A stretch of 18,407 bases of DNA, taken from an uncultured Collinsella sp. GTDB taxonomy: Bacteria > Actinomycetota > Coriobacteriia > Coriobacteriales > Coriobacteriaceae. The notes under the pieces were generated by a model. That model was not told the origin of the DNA. It worked only from the letters and a program-made list of their open reading frames with translations, and did not search any database. The stretch covers positions 1-18,407 of the forward strand of contig UROO01000031.1 in the NCBI GenBank assembly GCA_900549555.1. Reading direction: 5' to 3'. Below, in pieces: positions 14,925 through 18,407 of this stretch (positions within the stretch are counted from its first letter, which is position 1; the number at the start of each line of letters is the position of its first letter). Made by a program: the position numbers and the translations under genes.

Positions 14925-15812
14925 GTGACAACGATGGAGCGTCGTCCGGATTCCCGTGGCAAGGTTCGTGATATCTACGATGCCGGTGAAAACCTGCTGA
15001 TGGTCGCCACCGACCGCATTTCTGCGTTCGACTTTATTCTCCCCGACGAGATTCCGTTTAAGGGAGAGGTGCTCAACCGCATCTCGGCATTCTGGTTCGA
15101 CAAGTTTGCCGATATCGTCCCCAACCACCTCGTCTCCATCGATCCGGCGGATTTCCCCGAGGAGTTTGCCGAGTATCGTGACTATCTCGCAGGTCGCGCC
15201 ATGCTGGTCAAGAAGGCCCAGACGATTCCCATCGAATGCATCGTCCGCGGTTATCTGACCGGTTCGGGCAAGAAGACCTATGACGAGAACGGCACCGTCT
15301 GCGGCATCCAGCTGCCCGAGGGTCTGACCGAGGCCTCCAAGCTTCCCGAGCCGCTGTTCACGCCGTCCACGAAGGCCGAGATCGGCGACCACGACGAGAA
15401 CATTTCGTTCGAGCGTTGCTGCGAAATCGTGGGTGAGGACATCGCCACGCAGATCCGCGACCTGTCCCTCAAGATTTACAAGGCCGCTGCCGAGTACGCC
15501 GCGACCCGCGGCATCATCATTGCCGACACCAAGTTCGAGTTTGGTGTTATTGATGGCAAGGTCACGCTGATCGACGAGTGCCTCACGCCCGACTCCAGCC
15601 GTTTCTGGCCTGCTGCCAGCTACGAGGAGGGCAAGATCCAGCCTAGCTACGACAAGCAATTCGTCCGCAATTGGCTCAAGGCCAACTGGGATATGACGGG
15701 GGAGACCCCGCACCTGCCCGCCGAGGTCATCGATGGCACGTCCGAGCGCTATCGCGAGGCCTTCCAGATCATCACGGGCTCCCAGTTCACAAGCATGAAG
15801 GAGAACGCATAA
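14925..15812 (+). CDS. purC: Phosphoribosylaminoimidazole-succinocarboxamide synthase (SAICAR synthase)
   Basis: 295 residues from GTG 14925, eight bases after AAGGAG (14911-14916). The in-frame GTG at 14916 overlaps that site and is rejected; an ATG at 14934 is a less likely alternative. PurC joins CAIR and aspartate using ATP to give SAICAR, the substrate of the PurB encoded upstream in this window. Both family signatures are present: IPIECIVRGYLTGSG at 101-115 and ADTKFEFG around D201-K203-E205. The N-terminal GKVRDIYDAG is the nucleotide-binding hairpin seen in the family. Length suits the yeast-like longer class of the enzyme. The stop codon directly abuts the start of a membrane-protein gene. 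Confidence 0.97.
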   Translation: MTTMERRPDSRGKVRDIYDAGENLLMVATDRISAFDFILPDEIPFKGEVLNRISAFWFDKFADIVPNHLVSIDPADFPEEFAEYRDYLAGRAMLVKKAQTIPIECIVRGYLTGSGKKTYDENGTVCGIQLPEGLTEASKLPEPLFTPSTKAEIGDHDENISFERCCEIVGEDIATQIRDLSLKIYKAAAEYAATRGIIIADTKFEFGVIDGKVTLIDECLTPDSSRFWPAASYEEGKIQPSYDKQFVRNWLKANWDMTGETPHLPAEVIDGTSERYREAFQIITGSQFTSMKENA

Positions 15813-16388
15813 GTGAGTACCCGTAGCGCCACGAACAAGCGCACGCAATCCCACGAAGTTACCGGGGTTGCGCGCAAGTCTGCCGCATCTGCTAAGCCCG
15901 CCCGCCAAGCAGCGAGCTCCGTTCGCGTCGTGCCGGCTTCGTCTAAGGCACGCCGCAAAGAGCTCGAGAAGGGCGAGAACCTCGAGGACCTCTCTAAAGA
16001 GGAGAAGCGCGCCCGCAAGGCTAAGCAGCGCGCCAAGGAGGACCGCATCTATACGGTGTCGAATATCCTCCTCAAGCAGGACGAGGACTACACCAAGCGC
16101 CGTCGCATCTGGTGGATTGTGCTCGCCATCGGCATGGTACTCGTCGTGGCAATTTGGGCTTCGCTCTACTTCGCTCCCGGCGGCACGGTGTCCAGTCCTG
16201 TTCAGATGGTCGGCATCGTTTTGTCCTATGTCATCATCCTGGGTGACTTTATCTACGACTTCGCTCGTATTCGTCCCTTGCGCAACATGTACCGCGCGCA
16301 GGCCGAGGGCATGTCCGAGAACAAGCTCAACGCTCTTATCGAGCGCGCAGCTGCCGAGGAGGACAAGAAGGCCTCTAAGAAGAAGTAG
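15813..16388 (+). CDS. Two-TM membrane protein with basic coiled N-terminus
   Basis: 191 residues from a GTG directly after the purC stop, with AAGGAG at 15798-15803 inside the end of purC. Residues 1-98 are highly charged and Ala/Lys/Arg-rich, with a probable helical or coiled segment (about 45-78, KARRKELEKGE through KAKQRAKED). Two hydrophobic helices follow at about 99-120 and 130-149, and the C-terminus (about 155-191) is a charged helix ending in KKASKKK. Both ends are predicted to be cytoplasmic. I do not recognise a functional family. The abutting start implies co-expression with purC, but no purine-related motif is visible. Confidence 0.85.
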   Translation: MSTRSATNKRTQSHEVTGVARKSAASAKPARQAASSVRVVPASSKARRKELEKGENLEDLSKEEKRARKAKQRAKEDRIYTVSNILLKQDEDYTKRRRIWWIVLAIGMVLVVAIWASLYFAPGGTVSSPVQMVGIVLSYVIILGDFIYDFARIRPLRNMYRAQAEGMSENKLNALIERAAAEEDKKASKKK

Positions 16389-16418
16389 CGTTACAACCTA
16401 TAGATATCGCTAAGATAT

Positions 16419-16451
16419 AAGGCGCGTCGTTTTTTGCGGCGCGCCTTTTTA
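16419..16451 (+). terminator. Terminator after purC and the membrane-protein gene
   Basis: AAGGCGCGTCG pairs with CGGCGCGCCTT (11 bp, one G-T pair) around a T-rich loop, followed by a T run to 16450. A TTACAA (16391-16396) and GATATA (16414-16419) pair with 17-base spacing just before it might be the promoter of the next gene, which would then be transcribed through this hairpin. Confidence 0.9.
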
Positions 16452-16478
16452 CTGTCCTACAGATAGATGGAGTGGCAC

Positions 16479-17759
16479 ATGATTCGAGCTGCCCTAACGG
16501 TCGAGGAAGCTCTTGAGGGCATGAAGACCCTTGAGCCCAAGATTAAAAATTATGCGCGTCTCGTTGTCCGCAAGGGTGTAAACGTTAAGCCCGGCCAGGA
16601 GGTCGTCGTTCAGTCTCCCGTCGAGTGCGCATCATTTGCGCGCGTGGTGGTTGCGGAGGCTTATGACGCCGGTGCCGGTCACGTGACGGTCATCTGGGCC
16701 GACGACGCCGTGACGAGGCTTGCGTACGAGCATGTCGATAAAAGCTATTTTGAGCAGACGCCCGAGTGGAAGCGCCTGCAGCTGGATTCCCTGGCCCAGG
16801 ACGGTGCCTGCTTTATCTTTATTGAGGGTGCGGATCCTGCAGCCCTCAAGGGCATCGATCCAGCCAAGCCGGCCGCGGCATCCAAGGCGAGGAATACGCA
16901 GTGCAAAGTTTTCCGCCGTGGACTGGATTACAACATCAATCCGTGGTGCATCGCCGGCGCTCCGGTCGTGGCTTGGGCGCGCGAGGTGTTCCCGGGAGAC
17001 GCCGATGAGGTTGCAATCTATAAACTATGGATTGCGATTCTGCACACCGCTCGTGCCGATGGCCAAGACCCGGAGAGCGACTGGGAGCTTCATGACGCGG
17101 CGTTCGAAAAGAACTTGCGCTTCCTGAACGACAATCGTTTTGACTGTCTGCGCTATACCGCTTCGAATGGAACCGACCTGTTAATTGGTATGACGAAGGG
17201 GCATGAGTGGGCCGGCGGTAAGGGCGAGACCCCCGACGGTCACCCCTTCTTCCCTAACATCCCCACCGAGGAGGTCTTCACCTCGCCCGATCGTATGCGT
17301 GCTGACGGAATCGTCTATTCCGCAATGCCGCTTATCCATCACGGTAACAAGGTCGACGATTTTTGGATCAAGTTCGAGAACGGTCGTGTGGTGGATTACG
17401 ACGCCCGTGTGGGAAAGGCGACACTCGCAAGTATCATCGATACTGACGAGGGCGCTGCTCATCTGGGAGAGGTTGCGCTCATTTCCAAGAACACGCCGAT
17501 TCGCGAAAGCGGCATCCTGTTCTATGACACGCTCTATGACGAGAATGCCAGCTGCCATCTTGCACTGGGAGTCGGCTTCCCCGAGTGCATTGAGGGTGGA
17601 TATGATATGTCCAAAGAGGAGCTCATTGAGCATGGCGTCAACGTTTCGAGCACGCACGTCGACTTTATGATCGGTACGGACGACATCGATATTGTGGGCA
17701 TTACGCCCGATGGACGCGAAGTTCTGATTTTCCAGAACGGCCAATGGAGTTGGGAATAG
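16479..17759 (+). CDS. M29-family metal-dependent aminopeptidase
   Basis: 426 residues from ATG 16479. The in-frame ATG at 16467 is rejected because it overlaps the GGAG ribosome site (16469-16472) and has none of its own. M29 enzymes (AmpS, PepS, aminopeptidase T) are cytosolic dimers that remove N-terminal residues from peptides using two metal ions. The five expected ligands are visible: E265 in NIPTEEVFTSP, E331 in HLGEVAL, H360 in NASCHLALG, and H393 plus D395 in THVDFMIG. Length is typical. There is no signal peptide. The 3' end of the gene contains the tRNA-Lys promoter. It is probably transcribed alone, as a terminator precedes it and a tRNA follows. Confidence 0.96.
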   Translation: MIRAALTVEEALEGMKTLEPKIKNYARLVVRKGVNVKPGQEVVVQSPVECASFARVVVAEAYDAGAGHVTVIWADDAVTRLAYEHVDKSYFEQTPEWKRLQLDSLAQDGACFIFIEGADPAALKGIDPAKPAAASKARNTQCKVFRRGLDYNINPWCIAGAPVVAWAREVFPGDADEVAIYKLWIAILHTARADGQDPESDWELHDAAFEKNLRFLNDNRFDCLRYTASNGTDLLIGMTKGHEWAGGKGETPDGHPFFPNIPTEEVFTSPDRMRADGIVYSAMPLIHHGNKVDDFWIKFENGRVVDYDARVGKATLASIIDTDEGAAHLGEVALISKNTPIRESGILFYDTLYDENASCHLALGVGFPECIEGGYDMSKEELIEHGVNVSSTHVDFMIGTDDIDIVGITPDGREVLIFQNGQWSWE

Positions 17760-17778
17760 TCCCAGACCGTGGTACAAT
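17750..17778 (+). promoter_or_regulatory. Promoter of tRNA-Lys
   Basis: TTGGGA (17750-17755) and TACAAT (17773-17778) are separated by exactly 17 bases. The -35 box lies inside the last codons of the aminopeptidase gene, and the -10 box lies 9 bases before the mature tRNA. Confidence 0.7.
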
Positions 17779-17787
17779 GCCACCCGC

Positions 17788-17863
17788 GGGCCGTTAGCTC
17801 AGCTGGCAGAGCAGGGGACTTTTAATCCCAAGGTCCAGGGTTCGAACCCCTGACGGCCCACCA
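17788..17863 (+). tRNA. tRNA-Lys, anticodon TTT
   Basis: GGGCCGT pairs with ACGGCCC in the acceptor stem, the D-stem GCTC pairs with GAGC, and the anticodon loop CTTTTAA carries TTT. The T-arm is CAGGG-TTCGAAC-CCCTG, the discriminator is A, and CCA is encoded at 17861-17863. The outermost anticodon-stem pair is G-A rather than a canonical pair; otherwise the cloverleaf is regular. Confidence 0.96.
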
Positions 17864-17871
17864 TAGAAAAG

Positions 17872-17902
17872 AAAGCGATCGACTCCGGTTGGTCGCTTTT
17901 TT
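17872..17902 (+). terminator. Terminator of tRNA-Lys
   Basis: AAAGCGATC pairs with GGTCGCTTT (one U-G pair) followed by six T. It starts 9 bases after the tRNA, in the same arrangement as at tRNA-Gly. Confidence 0.88.
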
Positions 17903-17913
17903 GTTATCGGTGC

Positions 17914-18000
17914 ACGGGTTCGAACCCGAAAGGGCGCGGAGCTGAGGAAACGCGTGAGCGTTTGCCAGCGCAGCGCGCAAGGCACGAAGCGCCGCAGCGG
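17914..18000. repeat. tRNA-associated repeat core, Lys locus
   Basis: The core opens with CGGGTTCGAACCCG (17914-17927), a perfect palindrome built on the T-loop sequence. It continues with AAAGGGCGCGGAGC, a hairpin AAACGC-GTGA-GCGTTT (17948-17963), and a GC-rich AGCG/GCGC tract containing GCACGAAGCGCC. This order and many of the bases match the Gly-locus core at 6159-6240. No open frame here has a ribosome site. Confidence 0.65.
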
Positions 18001-18018
18001 CCGCCCGCGCAGCGGGCC

Positions 18019-18039
18019 CGAACCCCTGACGGCCCACCA
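18019..18039 (+). repeat. tRNA-Lys 3'-end duplicate
   Basis: A 21-base exact copy of the tRNA-Lys 3' end (17843-17863), from the T-loop through CCA. The preceding base differs (CCCGAA rather than TTCGAA) and no tRNA 5' half is present. A diverged copy of the terminator follows, so the tRNA 3' end and terminator appear to have been duplicated as a block. Confidence 0.85.
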
Positions 18040-18050
18040 TTGAATAGAAA

Positions 18051-18079
18051 AGCGACTGGCGGATGCCGGTCGCTATTTT
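18051..18079 (+). terminator. Second, diverged copy of the tRNA-Lys terminator
   Basis: AGCGACTGGC pairs with GCCGGTCGCT (10 bp, one wobble) around GGAT, followed by ATTTTG, a poorer T tract than the first copy. The position after the duplicated tRNA end and the AGAAAAGCGA/GTCGCT bases match the terminator at 17872-17902. A T-arm-like GCGGGTTCGAACCA follows at about 18091-18104. Confidence 0.65.
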
Positions 18080-18104
18080 GTTGTCGCGACGCGGGTTCGA
18101 ACCA

Positions 18105-18407
18105 GATCTTCTCTATATATAAGGACGCCTGGCGGCCAAAACCAGCCTTTTACCGACAGGAAACCAAAACCTAATGTCTTTAGAGTAAAGTAGACCAGCA
18201 GAGATGGCCGATGCCTCAACACCTATAAACCAGCTGGTCATCGCCAATACCAGAAGCCGATGCTTCAGACATGACTTCAGTGGAACAACTGAAGGATCAA
18301 TTCATTTGTGAACAAAATATGGAGTGCCAGATTCCCGCCCCCGGGGCCCCTCCGGTCTGGCAATATATCTCCTTGCCGCGCGGCCCGGTGGGACCGGATC
18401 AGCCGCA
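18105..18407. other. AT-richer terminal stretch without a recognised gene
   Basis: From about 18105 to 18330 the sequence is clearly less GC-rich than the rest. It contains a near-repeat (GCCGATGCCTCAA at 18207-18219, GCCGATGCTTCAG at 18256-18268), an inverted pair ACCAGC/GCTGGT (18194-18199 and 18233-18238), and a hairpin TTCAG..CTGAA near 18276-18293. A minus-strand frame of 42 codons (18113-18241) and a plus-strand frame open from ATG 18271 to the contig end (45 codons) both lack ribosome sites. Neither is called as a gene. The last 75 bases are GC-rich again. Confidence 0.5.

Noticed and set aside
14823..15908. Minus-strand frame of 361 codons opposite purC
   Set aside because: It is antisense to a gene with both family signatures and crosses the boundaries of neighbouring genes; a codon-bias shadow.
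18113..18241. 42-codon minus-strand frame, and a 45-codon plus-strand frame from 18271 running off the contig
   Set aside because: Neither has a ribosome site and both lie in a short, compositionally odd contig end. The coding potential cannot be judged without more sequence.

Overview
The window is chromosomal DNA from a GC-rich Gram-positive bacterium. The gene content fits a gut actinobacterium of the class Coriobacteriia, with Collinsella or a close relative as the best guess: a thioester/Cna-B/LPXTG surface protein, Tat and Sec lipoproteins, a TSCPD protein, and tRNA genes that encode their own CCA. This is inferred from gene content and style, not from a database search. The first 48 bases are not genomic. 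They are an untrimmed Illumina Nextera adapter with index, so the left edge is a raw contig end and the first gene is truncated there.

Layout from left to right. (1) 49-2238: the 3' part of a large M28-like peptidase gene with a very long acidic, Pro/Ala-rich linker, then a small membrane protein and a strong terminator. (2) 2301-5732, minus strand: a 1143-residue cell-wall-anchored adhesin or pilin subunit with a thioester domain, six SpaA/Cna-B-type repeats and an LPATG signal. (3) 6030-6555: tRNA-Gly(CCC) with its terminator, followed by an array in which the 3' end of the tRNA is repeated. (4) 6658-8004: purB. (5) 8143-10775: a two-gene signalling unit, a solute-binding lipoprotein overlapping a membrane diguanylate cyclase by 4 nt. 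(6) 10889-12363: a TSCPD protein whose stop codon overlaps the start of a Tat lipoprotein. (7) 12516-14815: an OmpR-type response regulator and a HAMP histidine kinase. (8) 14925-16388: purC followed directly by a two-TM membrane protein. (9) 16479-17759: an M29 aminopeptidase, whose last codons hold the promoter of (10) tRNA-Lys(TTT), its terminator, and a second tRNA-3'-end duplication. The last 300 bases are less GC-rich and hold no gene I recognise.

Most genes are ordinary housekeeping (purine synthesis, peptide breakdown) or environmental sensing and surface adhesion. The most unusual structure is in the spacers after both tRNA genes. Each carries a related core: a terminator, a copy of the T-arm sequence (inverted at Gly, palindromic at Lys), an AAACGC..GCGTTT hairpin, and then a copy of that tRNA's own 3' end including CCA. 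At tRNA-Gly the tRNA 3' end recurs three times at about 130-bp spacing, each time just after a GCGAAGC mini-hairpin. This looks like a family of short non-coding elements tied to tRNA 3' ends. The solute-binding lipoprotein/diguanylate cyclase pair is the second most interesting item.
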